From Anaerolineales bacterium (lineage in GTDB: Bacteria; Chloroflexota; Anaerolineae; Anaerolineales; Villigracilaceae), in assembly GCA_016934715.1 (NCBI GenBank), contig JAFGSI010000048.1:1-64000 (forward strand): DNA of 64,000 nt. The letters are read 5' to 3'. Positions 8,124 to 16,091 of this stretch are shown here, piece after piece. A program made the translations under genes and the position numbers. Position 1 is the first letter of the stretch, and each line of letters begins with the position of its first letter. The notes beneath the pieces are model-generated. The model was not told where the DNA came from, did no database searches, and saw only the letters and a list, made by a program, of their open reading frames with translations.

Positions 8124-9965
8124 CTATTCCACAGTGACACTCTTGGCCAGGTTCCGGGGCTGGTCCACGTCCAGGCCGCGAATGGCAGCAATGTGATAGG
8201 CCAGCATCTGCAGCGGGATGGCGGTCACGACCGGGGAGAGCATCCAGGGTGTCACCGGGACCCACAGCACGTGGTCGGCCTGGTCGGCCACCACCTCGTC
8301 GCCGTCGGTGGCCACGGCAATGACCGTCCCACCGCGCGCCCGGGCTTGCTGGATCTGGCTGATCATCTTCTCGTGCCAGGGATCCTTCGGCGCAAGGCAG
8401 ACCACCGGCATGTTCTCATCGATCAGGGCGATGGGCCCATGCTTCATCTCGCCGGCCGGGTAGCCCTCGGCGTGGATGTAGGAGATTTCTTTCAGCTTCA
8501 GGGCGCCTTCGTAAGCGATCGGCATGTTGATGCCGCGACCCAAGTACAGGCAGTCGCGTACATCTTTAAGCGCCCAGGCGACCTTCTCGACCTCCGCCTC
8601 GCGCTCCAGCGTCCGACCGGCCAGGTCGGGGATCAGGCGCAGGTCGGCGACCAGGGCGCGGCGGGTCTTCTCGTCCAGCGTCCCGCGCAGGTCGGCCAGC
8701 AGGATGGCCAGCATGTACTGGTCAACGAGCGGGGCGGTAAAAGCCTTGGTCGAGGCGACGCCGATCTCGGGTCCGGTCTGCATCGAGATCGATCCGTCTG
8801 AGATGCGCATTGCCTGCGAACCGACCACGTTGACGATGCTCCACAGCACAGCCCCCTTGCGGCGGCCCTCCTCCATGGCGGCCAGCGTGTCGGCGGTCTC
8901 GCCGGACTGGGAGATGGCCAGCACGACCGTGTTCTCGTCCACGATCGGGTCGCTGTAGCGGAACTCGGAGCCGATCTGGACCTCGACCGGGATTCGGGCG
9001 ATCTTCTCGATCAGGATCTTGCCCACCATCCCGGCATAGGCGGCTGTCCCGCAGGCAGTGATGAGGATCCTGCGGATCCGGCAGGCCTGGTCGGGGGTCA
9101 GGTTCAGCTCCGGCAGACGGATGCGGCCCTCGTGAAGGTCGACCCGTCCGGCCAGGGTGTCGGTCAGCGAACGGACCTGTTCGTGGATCTCCTTCTGCAT
9201 GAAGTGGCGATATTCGCCTTTCTCGGCCGCCGCCGCATCCCAGGCGATGACGTTGCCCCGCATGGTCACAGGGACCCCGTCGAGACTGGTGATCTCAACC
9301 CCCTCTCGGCGCACCACGGCCATCTGGCGCGACTCAAGGAAGACTACCTGGCGGGTGTGATCGAGGATCGCCGGGATGTCGGAGGCGATGAAGTTCTCGC
9401 CCTCGCCCAGGCCGAGCACCACGCCCCCGGCGTTGCCGATCCGGGCGCAGACGATCTTGTCGGGTTCATCGGCCGACATCAGGACAATCCCGTGCGCGCC
9501 CTGAAGCTGGCCGAAGGTCCGCCGGGCGGCCTCCGTCAGGTCGTGACCGATGGCCAGATGATGTTCGACCAGGTGGACGATGGTCTCGGTGTCGGTGTCC
9601 GAGCTGAACTGAACCCCCTCCGCTCTCAGTTCATCGCGCAGCTCGAGAAAGTTCTCGACGATCCCATTATGGACGACAACCACCCGCCCGTTGCTGCCGC
9701 GGTGGGGATGGGCGTTGCGCACCGATGGCGATCCGTGGGTCGCCCAGCGGGTGTGCCCGATCCCGGGCGCGCCGCTGACAGGTTCTGCCCGCACCAGCTC
9801 CTCCAGCCGGGCAAGTTTCCCGGCGTCGCGCCGGACCTCGATCCTGTCCTCCACCACGATCGCCAATCCGGCCGAGTCGTAGCCGCGATACTCGAGCCGT
9901 TTCAGGCCGTTCAAAATGATCGGCGTCGCGTCGCGCGGGCCGATGTAACCAACGATACCACACAT
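8124..9965 (-). CDS. glmS: Glutamine--fructose-6-phosphate aminotransferase (isomerising)
   Basis: Makes glucosamine-6-phosphate from fructose-6-phosphate and glutamine, the first step towards UDP-GlcNAc and so towards the substrate of MurA, encoded nearby. The 613-residue length is normal. The mature N-terminus MCGIVGYIG provides the nucleophile Cys2 of the glutaminase domain, followed by RGYDSAG and HTRWATHG. Two SIS sugar-isomerase domains follow (about 290-430 and 460-600), with SQSGETADT and the C-terminal PRNLAKSVTVE tail that closes the active site. GGAGG lies about 8 bases before the ATG at 9965. It is transcribed alone on the minus strand, with a long upstream leader. Confidence 0.97.
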   Translation of the reverse strand: MCGIVGYIGPRDATPIILNGLKRLEYRGYDSAGLAIVVEDRIEVRRDAGKLARLEELVRAEPVSGAPGIGHTRWATHGSPSVRNAHPHRGSNGRVVVVHNGIVENFLELRDELRAEGVQFSSDTDTETIVHLVEHHLAIGHDLTEAARRTFGQLQGAHGIVLMSADEPDKIVCARIGNAGGVVLGLGEGENFIASDIPAILDHTRQVVFLESRQMAVVRREGVEITSLDGVPVTMRGNVIAWDAAAAEKGEYRHFMQKEIHEQVRSLTDTLAGRVDLHEGRIRLPELNLTPDQACRIRRILITACGTAAYAGMVGKILIEKIARIPVEVQIGSEFRYSDPIVDENTVVLAISQSGETADTLAAMEEGRRKGAVLWSIVNVVGSQAMRISDGSISMQTGPEIGVASTKAFTAPLVDQYMLAILLADLRGTLDEKTRRALVADLRLIPDLAGRTLEREAEVEKVAWALKDVRDCLYLGRGINMPIAYEGALKLKEISYIHAEGYPAGEMKHGPIALIDENMPVVCLAPKDPWHEKMISQIQQARARGGTVIAVATDGDEVVADQADHVLWVPVTPWMLSPVVTAIPLQMLAYHIAAIRGLDVDQPRNLAKSVTVE

Positions 9966-10308
9966 GGGAATCCTCCAGATTTTTGTGTGTCATCACGCTC
10001 GCTGAACGCGCCGGTGATGACCGAGTCGCCATTTCCACAGGCTTTGCCCGCCCGGTTGCGCGCGCGGGGTTGTGTGTGGATTGTGTACTGGAGGGAAAGG
10101 TGGCGGGGAATGGCGTCCCCGGAGGGCTTCCGCTGAACTGTCGATTTTCTCCCGGCTCTGGGCCTGGATTGGCTCCGCCTCGCGGCGGAGAACCCTCGTC
10201 CTCGTCATCCCTCACCCTGATCGAAGTCGCCGGGCTCGGGATCATGCGCTGTCTTTCCCACGAAAAATGTCGCTGGGCCTCCTTGAGGAATGAACAGTAA
10301 CGGCCCGA

Positions 10309-10314
10309 ATTATA
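10309..10314 (-). promoter_or_regulatory. -10-like element upstream of glmS
   Basis: A perfect TATAAT on the minus strand, about 345 bases upstream of the glmS start and just after the terminator hairpin of the preceding operon. No convincing -35 box is seen 17 bases upstream (GGCTGA). The position between terminator and gene supports a role as the glmS promoter. Confidence 0.4.
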
Positions 10315-10326
10315 CCTCAATCCTCG

Positions 10327-10365
10327 CGCGATCAGCCCCTCCCGAGTGAGGAGGGGCTGATCGCG
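10327..10365 (-). terminator. Strong hairpin at the end of the pilus operon
   Basis: A perfect 16-bp GC-rich stem (10327-10342 with 10350-10365) around a 7-base loop, 12 bases after the stop of the last TadG-like gene on the minus strand. There is no long U-tract after it, so termination may be partial or Rho-assisted, but the position and stability fit a terminator. Confidence 0.75.
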
Positions 10366-10377
10366 GAAGACATGGCT

Positions 10378-11838
10378 CTAGCGCACCAGTTCGACGATCG
10401 GCGGCTGAGGCGGGCCGAATTGTTCGGCCGGATTATAGGTGACATCGATCGTCGTGCCGCCATTGACCAGGATGGTGTAGGCGATGATCTGGCTGTGCAT
10501 GGCGTCGGCATCCACACTCCCATTAAAGGTCATCGGGCAGTGAGGGGCCAGGTAGGTCCCGGTGATATTGATGTTCGAGCCGCCATTGAAGATGACGTTC
10601 GATGTATTCGTGGACCAGGGCATGTAGATCAACAGGCCTGCAAATTGGTCGCCTGGAGGCGGGGCGTGCAGGTTGATGTTCGAACTGCCGTTCCAGGTGA
10701 TATTTCCGCTGGTCAGGTAGAAAAAAGCGTCGTTGGAGGTGACCGTCGACCCACCGTTGACGATCCATTGTCCGGATCCGCTTGCGATGAAGCGCAGGCG
10801 GCTGGTGTTGAAGGTGTTGGAACCATTCAGTGTCCAGGTGCCGTTGTTGGTGTAGACCTCGAAATCATCAAAGTTCAGGATGGTCCCCCCGTTGAAGGTG
10901 ATGTTCTGATTCTGGGTCACGAAGATCACCCGGCCCGTGTTGGCGTTGAGCGTGGCGCTACCGTTCAGGTTGAAGTTGCCGTTCAGACAGTAGACGCCCG
11001 GCGCGAAGTTGGCCGTCATTCCACCATTGATGACGATGTTGCTGAAATTGCCGGGCGTGAAATTCATTGTGCTGCCACTTGTAGTCGCGGATCCATTGCT
11101 CGCGCACCCCGGAGGCGTGGGACGCGGCGGAACGGCCATGAACGTCTCATCATCTATCGTCATCTGGGGAACGCCGGTGGTCATTCCGGGGGACAGCGAA
11201 GCGCTGCCGTTATAGCCCCAGCTGCCCACCACGGATCCGTTCGTGTCCATGGTGATATCGGCGCCGCCGTTCATGAACAGCGCCGAACTGCCGCTGCTGT
11301 TGACGAAGATGCCGCTGTCGTGGGTGATCACTTGCGCGCCGCCGTTGAGCAGGAAGGTGTGATTGCCGGTGGACTTGGTAGCCACCATGGCGGTCCCGGC
11401 GAAGTAATTCCCGTAGGTTGCCGGCCGACCGCGCGCGATGGCTTCGACGCAGTTTTCGATCTCGTCCATGCCAATGACCGGCCCGAAGGCCATCTCGCTG
11501 GTCGTGCGGATGATCACCTGGACGTATTCCGGGTCGCCGGCGTAGATGCTGCTGGTGCCATCACAGCCCGCTCCCGGTGGGACGTTGACCGTGGTGACCT
11601 CATAACCAAAGCCGTTGGCCAGGGCGGAACCGAGGGCGGCGTCGCGCCAGTTCTGGTTGTTGGAGTTGGCCAGGGCCCCGGCCAGGGAGGCTGCATCGGC
11701 AGCGTTCTGGGAGTTGCGCCGGTTGGCGAAAGCGGTTCCGCCATCCACGGCCAGGGCCACCATGGCGACCAGGCCGACGATGGCCAGGACGATCAGGATC
11801 AGTGCCTGGCCGGGTTGGGTTTTGGATTTAATAGACAT
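10378..11838 (-). CDS. TadG-like pilus-assembly protein with Asn/Gly-rich repeat body
   Basis: A 486-residue secreted or membrane-anchored protein. The N-terminus (GQALILIVLAIVGLVAMVALAVDGG) is the Tad/TadG-type anchor helix, followed by the typical segment FANRRNSQNAADAASLAGAL. After about residue 150 the protein is built of short, irregular repeats rich in N, G, S and T (NGGA, NGSA, NGGS), likely a beta-helical or beta-solenoid surface domain. A good ribosome site (AGGAGG) precedes the ATG at 11838. It is paralogous to the gene at 12164-13393: both end with a similar block (AGLLIY...SQ...GYT...) and a short I/V-E-hydrophobic-V tail. Likely an exported surface protein dependent on the Tad machinery. 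Confidence 0.8.
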   Translation of the reverse strand: MSIKSKTQPGQALILIVLAIVGLVAMVALAVDGGTAFANRRNSQNAADAASLAGALANSNNQNWRDAALGSALANGFGYEVTTVNVPPGAGCDGTSSIYAGDPEYVQVIIRTTSEMAFGPVIGMDEIENCVEAIARGRPATYGNYFAGTAMVATKSTGNHTFLLNGGAQVITHDSGIFVNSSGSSALFMNGGADITMDTNGSVVGSWGYNGSASLSPGMTTGVPQMTIDDETFMAVPPRPTPPGCASNGSATTSGSTMNFTPGNFSNIVINGGMTANFAPGVYCLNGNFNLNGSATLNANTGRVIFVTQNQNITFNGGTILNFDDFEVYTNNGTWTLNGSNTFNTSRLRFIASGSGQWIVNGGSTVTSNDAFFYLTSGNITWNGSSNINLHAPPPGDQFAGLLIYMPWSTNTSNVIFNGGSNINITGTYLAPHCPMTFNGSVDADAMHSQIIAYTILVNGGTTIDVTYNPAEQFGPPQPPIVELVR

Positions 11839-12163
11839 AAGAAGCCTCCTGTTTCGAGAAAGGGATGAATGATCGTGCCGATGAACCTACCAAACAATAA
11901 CGCCTCCTTAAACGCAAAATAACCGCAATGCGCATCTGGGGCGTTTTGCAGTAAGCTTTTCTCTCCCGCGATGGTCTGACCCCCTGCGGTCGAGACGGTC
12001 GGCGGATTTCCGGATTAGTACGGGATCCCGCTTCCCTCATAGAGCGGCCTTGTCAGGTGGCCTCTCCGAATCCGGCTGGAAGATCGTCGCGAGTGCGAAG
12101 GGGGGATCCCCCGGCCGGGAAGAAATCCGATCTGCTTAACTATATCACAACTTCAGGTTCAGT
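11839..12163. other. Gene-free stretch between the two TadG-like genes
   Basis: 325 bases with no credible coding frame. It contains a 12-base GC palindrome at 12101-12112 (GGGGGATCCCCC). I saw no clear terminator after the upstream gene and no riboswitch motif I recognise. The length suggests the last gene may have its own promoter or leader. Confidence 0.4.
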
Positions 12164-13393
12164 TCACTTAACAATTTCGATACTCGGTGGAACGGTGGCA
12201 TCGTAGTTCTGATTGTCGTTATATTGAATGACCGTGTCGGCTGTGCCGATGATCTCAAGCGTATAGCCGACCACCTGGGATTGATAGGAATCGATGTTGC
12301 CGGTTCCGTTGATCTGGACATTGGATGCGGGGGCAAGGATCGAGCCCACGAAGTAAGAATCCGCATTCCCGTTCATGATGATCTCGCTGTCGTTATCGAG
12401 CGGCAGATAGATCAACAGGCCGGCGTAATCGCCACTGTCGGGCGCGTCGAGCTGGAGATTGGCACCACCATTGATGTGCGGCGCACCGTCTATGAAATAG
12501 AGAACGACATCGGTCCCTACAAGGGAGTCGTGGGCATTAATGACCACACTCCCGCTGATGCAATACACGCCGGGTTCAAGGGTCACATCGCCGCCGAGCC
12601 AGGAGGCCGGGATGTTCCCGGGGGTGATCACGCCGCCCGAGCGGGTGCCGTCGGTCGCGCAGGAGATCTGCGGCATGAGGATTTCGGGCGGGTAGGGGAG
12701 CACCGTGGGGCAGTGAACCGGCAGTGGGTCAACGTCGTTCACGTTCGCGGCGCCGTTGACGCAGACGCTCGGCGCGTCGAATGTGGAACTTCCACCCTGA
12801 TTGAGGGCGCCGGATGGACAGGTGCTGTCTGAATTGACGAACAGCCCACCATCGATCAGCACGCTGGCTGAATCGCCGCTGATCTCGACAGCCCGGCACT
12901 CATGAGGCGCCAGGCCGACCATGGCGTTGCCGAAGAACATCGGTTCGGTGTGCGGCGGGCGGGCGCGGGCGATCGCCTCGACGCAGACGTGCAGGCTGTC
13001 GACACCCACCACCGGGGCGAAGTAGGTCTCGACGTTGGCTTCAATGATGACCTGGATGTACTCGTCGTTGCCGACGTAGATGCTGGGTGTGTCGTCCGGT
13101 CTGCAGTCGGCCGCTACCGGCGGGTTGTTGACTACGACGGTGTCATGAACCCCGTCGTTGCCGTAGCCATTGCTGACGGCCATATTGCGGGCTGCCGTCA
13201 TCCAATCCTGTTCGTGGACCCTGGCCAGTGCCGCGGACAGGGCGGTCGAGTCGGCCGCGTTCTGGGCGTGGCGTCTTTCCGAAAAGGCATTTCCCCCATC
13301 CACGGCGAGAGCCGTCAGCCCGATCAGCCCGACAATGGCAAATACGATCAGGATCAGAGACTGACCTCGTTCACGGTTGGGATGGTTCTTCAT
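12164..13393 (-). CDS. TadG-like pilus-assembly protein, paralogue of the next gene
   Basis: A 409-residue protein. ATG 13393 (MKNHPNRERGQ) is chosen because GGAGG lies about 10 bases upstream and the start falls just before the basic-GQSLILIVFAIVGLIGL anchor helix; an upstream in-frame start would add nine residues. The anchor is followed by NAFSERRHAQNAADSTALSAAL, the Tad signature. The body is Gly/Asn/Asp-rich with scattered Cys (likely disulfides outside the membrane) and probably all-beta. It lies 33 bases after the TadE-like gene on the same strand, in the pilus operon. Confidence 0.8.
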   Translation of the reverse strand: MKNHPNRERGQSLILIVFAIVGLIGLTALAVDGGNAFSERRHAQNAADSTALSAALARVHEQDWMTAARNMAVSNGYGNDGVHDTVVVNNPPVAADCRPDDTPSIYVGNDEYIQVIIEANVETYFAPVVGVDSLHVCVEAIARARPPHTEPMFFGNAMVGLAPHECRAVEISGDSASVLIDGGLFVNSDSTCPSGALNQGGSSTFDAPSVCVNGAANVNDVDPLPVHCPTVLPYPPEILMPQISCATDGTRSGGVITPGNIPASWLGGDVTLEPGVYCISGSVVINAHDSLVGTDVVLYFIDGAPHINGGANLQLDAPDSGDYAGLLIYLPLDNDSEIIMNGNADSYFVGSILAPASNVQINGTGNIDSYQSQVVGYTLEIIGTADTVIQYNDNQNYDATVPPSIEIVK

Positions 13394-13426
13394 GGTTTCT
13401 GTTACCTCCAGGGATTCCACTACTGG

Positions 13427-13924
13427 CTAAGGGCAGGCCGGCCTGAGGAGCGTATTGGTGGCCGAAGCCCGGATGGGGATGGTCTGCGTGCCGATGATCG
13501 TTCCGGTCAGCGGCATCATGATCGAGTAATTGTAAACAACATCCACTCTGACCCAGCCGCCGGCACAGGGTGGCGTGCTGGTGGTGACGTTGACGGTGAC
13601 GAGGGTCACGTTGCAGTTGAGGTTGTCGCTCCCGGTCAGCTTGATCGGGTTGGTGGCGGTCGCACACACGCGCTGGCGAATGGCAGCGGTGTTGACCGCC
13701 TCTCCCTCGTAGATACCATCGCCATCATCGAGCGTCGGATAAACAGAGCCGAACAGGGCACCTTCCTCGGCTGCATCGCGCAGGGCGATCCAAGCGAACA
13801 GGGCGCTGCCCAGATCGACCGCACCGGCCAGCAGCCACAGGATGACCGTCAGCGAAATGGCCATTTCGACCAGGCTCTGGCCGCGTTTTTGCTTAGGGGT
13901 GCATTCCTTTTTCATGGTTTTCAT
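13427..13924 (-). CDS. TadE-like pseudopilin/pilus-assembly protein
   Basis: A 165-residue protein. ATG 13924 (MKTMKKE) is used, preceded by GGAAGAG; the longer open frame upstream overlaps the preceding gene and lacks sense. A basic stretch (PKQKRGQSLVEMAISL) leads into one hydrophobic helix with the TadE feature GQSxVE, in which the Glu resembles the E+5 of type IV pilins. The rest is a short, beta-rich extracytoplasmic domain with two to four Cys. It may be processed or assembled with the help of the prepilin peptidase two genes upstream. Confidence 0.8.
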   Translation of the reverse strand: MKTMKKECTPKQKRGQSLVEMAISLTVILWLLAGAVDLGSALFAWIALRDAAEEGALFGSVYPTLDDGDGIYEGEAVNTAAIRQRVCATATNPIKLTGSDNLNCNVTLVTVNVTTSTPPCAGGWVRVDVVYNYSIMMPLTGTIIGTQTIPIRASATNTLLRPACP

Positions 13925-13940
13925 GACAGTCTCTTCCGGA

Positions 13941-15095
13941 TCAAGGCCAGGGTGTTGAGATGGATGAATCGAGCGAATATGCCTGGCAGCCGTTGTTCGC
14001 AAACTGAAGCACGATCCTTTCGGTCCCATCATCGTTATCATAAGACTGATGGAAGGTAAATGTGATCGAAGAAACCCCGTTCGGGAGGGTGATCCCGGCT
14101 GCGGGCACGAATGCGGCTGTCAGGCTGGGGCCGCTGGCGTTGCCTGTCCAGATGGTCACACCGCCCAAGGACACCATCTGCAGGCTCAGACCTTTGTCGC
14201 CGCCGGTTTGATGGCCGCCGTCGTGGTTCCACTGGACGAAGAATTGGGTGATCGTCAGGGGTGCGCCAGTCAGGTTGTTGATCTGCATTGTCAGGGTGCT
14301 GCCCGGGGTCGATAGAGGTCCATGGTGCACCAGGCTGCAGTTGACCGCGGTCGGCGTGGCGGTCGACGTATTCGTGACTGTGGGTGTATCGGTCGGGGTG
14401 AAGGTATTCGTCGACGTGAACGTCTGGGTGGGTGTATTCGTGATCGTGGGTGTATCCGTGATCGTGGGCGAGACCGTGTTGGTCGGGCTGACCGTGTTGG
14501 TCGGGCTAAGGGTTGCCGTGGCGGTATTGGTTGCGGTTGCCGGAGGCAGCGGCGGCGGCGGCAGGGCGGTCCCGGCAACGGCGACGCTGGCCAGGATCGT
14601 GCGGGCATTCGCCGAGCGAACGGTGATGTTGCTGAGCGGAACGATCGGCACCAGCGGGACGAACTCGGCGGTCACCTGGACCACGATCCGGTCTCCGGTT
14701 ATGACGTTGGGGCCAGAGTAGCTGGCAGCGCAGGTCGCAAACGGGGGCGGAAAGTTGGCGATTGGTCCTGAGGCGCCGCTGAGTGGGCCATGATCATATT
14801 GGATGGTGATGTTTGCGTCTTCGATCACGCTGAGAAAATCGACGTTCTGGGCAGCGGTCCGGATGCGGGCGCAGTCTTGAAATTGTGGTGTCCCCCCGAC
14901 CACGTCCAGTCCGGTGGTAGAGCCGAAGCGCGTGGCTTCCCGGCTGGCCGTCGAGACGGTGCTGTACAGGAATACGAGCCTGCCGACCTCCAGCAACCCG
15001 TAGATGACAAGCAGGAGAATCGGGAGCACCAGGGCAAATTCGACCATGCTCTGGGCGCGCCTTTGGGGTTTGGGTGTGCCACGCGGTAACCGCAT
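13941..15095 (-). CDS. TadE-like protein with Thr/Pro-rich stalk and C-terminal domain
   Basis: A 384-residue protein. ATG 15095 has AGGAGAGG upstream; the earlier in-frame start has no such site. A basic start is followed by QSMVEFALVLPILLLVIYGLLEVGR, the TadE anchor with its Glu. Residues about 60-185 form the usual TadE ectodomain. A low-complexity stalk follows (about 195-250) made of short units such as TNT, SPTNTV and TDTPT, coded at about 14345-14535. The last 130 residues form a separate beta-rich domain (MQINNLTGAPLTI...). The stalk plus extra domain is unusual for TadE and suggests a surface-displayed tip or adhesin-like pseudopilin. Confidence 0.78.
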   Translation of the reverse strand: MRLPRGTPKPQRRAQSMVEFALVLPILLLVIYGLLEVGRLVFLYSTVSTASREATRFGSTTGLDVVGGTPQFQDCARIRTAAQNVDFLSVIEDANITIQYDHGPLSGASGPIANFPPPFATCAASYSGPNVITGDRIVVQVTAEFVPLVPIVPLSNITVRSANARTILASVAVAGTALPPPPLPPATATNTATATLSPTNTVSPTNTVSPTITDTPTITNTPTQTFTSTNTFTPTDTPTVTNTSTATPTAVNCSLVHHGPLSTPGSTLTMQINNLTGAPLTITQFFVQWNHDGGHQTGGDKGLSLQMVSLGGVTIWTGNASGPSLTAAFVPAAGITLPNGVSSITFTFHQSYDNDDGTERIVLQFANNGCQAYSLDSSISTPWP

Positions 15096-15159
15096 CTGCC
15101 TCTCCTTGTGGTCTTTTCCTCTTACCTTAAGTGTAGTATACCAGTTAAGTGAAACAATC

Positions 15160-16023
15160 CTACTTCGGTACCAGTGCACCTATCAAATTTGGAAGGTATA
15201 AAATCAGGACGGCGATCAGGATGAAGCCCGGTCCAAGGGGGATGAAGACCATGAATGCCTGTTCCTTGTAGCGGCGCACGATGACCAGGACCAGAATGAC
15301 GATCAGGCTGATCGCGCCGGAGGCCAGCAATCCCAACAGCAGACCAAACCAGATCAGGGGCCAGCCCAGCAGCAATCCCAGGATCGTCCCCAAGGAGATA
15401 TCCCCGGACCCGAAAGCCTCTTCGGCCTCGGCCGGGTCCTGTCCAAGGCGCCGGGCGCGCAGGCGGGTGAAAAGCATTCCAAACAGGTAGAACAGGGACA
15501 TCACACCAAGCCCAACCAGGCCGCCGATCAGGGTGCTCTTCCAGCCGTGCTGGAGGACTCCCGCACTTGCTCCGAGCAACAACCCGGCGATGCTGAGCGG
15601 CCGCAGGACCAGGCGATGTTCCAGGTCAATGATGGCCACGGTCAGCAGGTAGGCGAATACCACGGTTCCCAGAACATAGCCCAGTTTGGCGGGCGGTGAG
15701 AGCCAGAGAAAGAGTGAAGCCGCTGGCAGGAGGCCGAGGGTGATGAAGGTCCGCGGGGACCGCCTGCGCCCACAGCCGGCACAGTTCCGCAACTGGAGGT
15801 AGGCTGCCCAGGAGGGCGTCTGCGCACATGCCGGGTTGGGACATTTCGGGCGGGTGAGCGTGACGGTGTCCGGCAGCACGTCGGCCAGGTAATTGACCAG
15901 CCAGCCCAGGCCAAGTCCGCACAGGAGGGGGAGCAGGAGGAAGATGTTCACATCTGCGATTATAGTCTTATCCGGAAGGGGAAAGCATCGCAACCTGATT
16001 GCAGATAAATTGCGCATAGACAC
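15160..16023 (-). CDS. Type IV prepilin peptidase (A24 family)
   Basis: An integral-membrane aspartyl protease that cleaves, and may methylate, type IV pilin-like precursors. The product has up to 287 residues. Both catalytic aspartates are visible: one in AIIDLEHRLV and one in the GxGD motif (GSGDISLG). An N-terminal loop has four cysteines (CPNPAC...CAGC), the usual zinc-binding insert. There are about seven to eight hydrophobic helices. The start is uncertain: ATG 16023 has no good ribosome site, and a GTG at 15951 just before the first helix is an alternative. It heads the pilus operon and is divergent from murA. Confidence 0.85.
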   Translation of the reverse strand: MSMRNLSAIRLRCFPLPDKTIIADVNIFLLLPLLCGLGLGWLVNYLADVLPDTVTLTRPKCPNPACAQTPSWAAYLQLRNCAGCGRRRSPRTFITLGLLPAASLFLWLSPPAKLGYVLGTVVFAYLLTVAIIDLEHRLVLRPLSIAGLLLGASAGVLQHGWKSTLIGGLVGLGVMSLFYLFGMLFTRLRARRLGQDPAEAEEAFGSGDISLGTILGLLLGWPLIWFGLLLGLLASGAISLIVILVLVIVRRYKEQAFMVFIPLGPGFILIAVLILYLPNLIGALVPK

Positions 16024-16038
16024 ATATGGATTTGTTCC

Positions 16039-16067
16039 TTGGCGAAATTTCGAAACTCAAATACAAT
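16039..16067 (+). promoter_or_regulatory. Sigma70-type promoter of murA
   Basis: TTGGCG at 16039-16044 and TACAAT at 16062-16067, separated by exactly 17 bases, 24 bases before the murA start. It overlaps the 5' end of the divergent prepilin peptidase frame, which supports a later start for that gene. Confidence 0.6.
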
Positions 16068-16091
16068 CCGGGTACGCAAGGAGGAGGAACC

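Larger units (their letters stand above)
9966..10377. other. Gene-free stretch: glmS leader and terminator of the pilus operon
   Basis: About 410 bases between glmS and the TadG-like gene, both on the minus strand. Towards glmS there is a -10-like TATAAT (minus strand, 10309-10314), which would give a leader of roughly 340 bases. I looked for a glmS-ribozyme-like or other known leader element and could not recognise one. The strong hairpin at 10327-10365 is listed separately. Several open frames here are short and have no protein-like character. Confidence 0.5.

Noticed and set aside
9132-10136. 334-codon frame antisense to glmS
   Set aside because: glmS is certain; this frame is its complement and shows no family features.
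9966-10320. glmS ribozyme
   Set aside because: I could not match the conserved core near the glmS start, so it was not called; a covariance-model search would be decisive.
10372-11868. 498-codon open frame antisense to the TadG-like gene
   Set aside because: It mirrors the whole minus-strand gene, is rich in V, G, D and R as expected for a GC-rich shadow, and has no domain or ribosome site.
11839-12163. Cyclic-di-GMP or other riboswitch before the TadG-like gene
   Set aside because: Pilus genes are common targets, but none of the conserved core motifs I know were visible on the minus strand.
12902-14059. 385-codon plus-strand frame across two pilus genes
   Set aside because: Spans two well-supported minus-strand genes and their spacer; composition typical of an antisense shadow.
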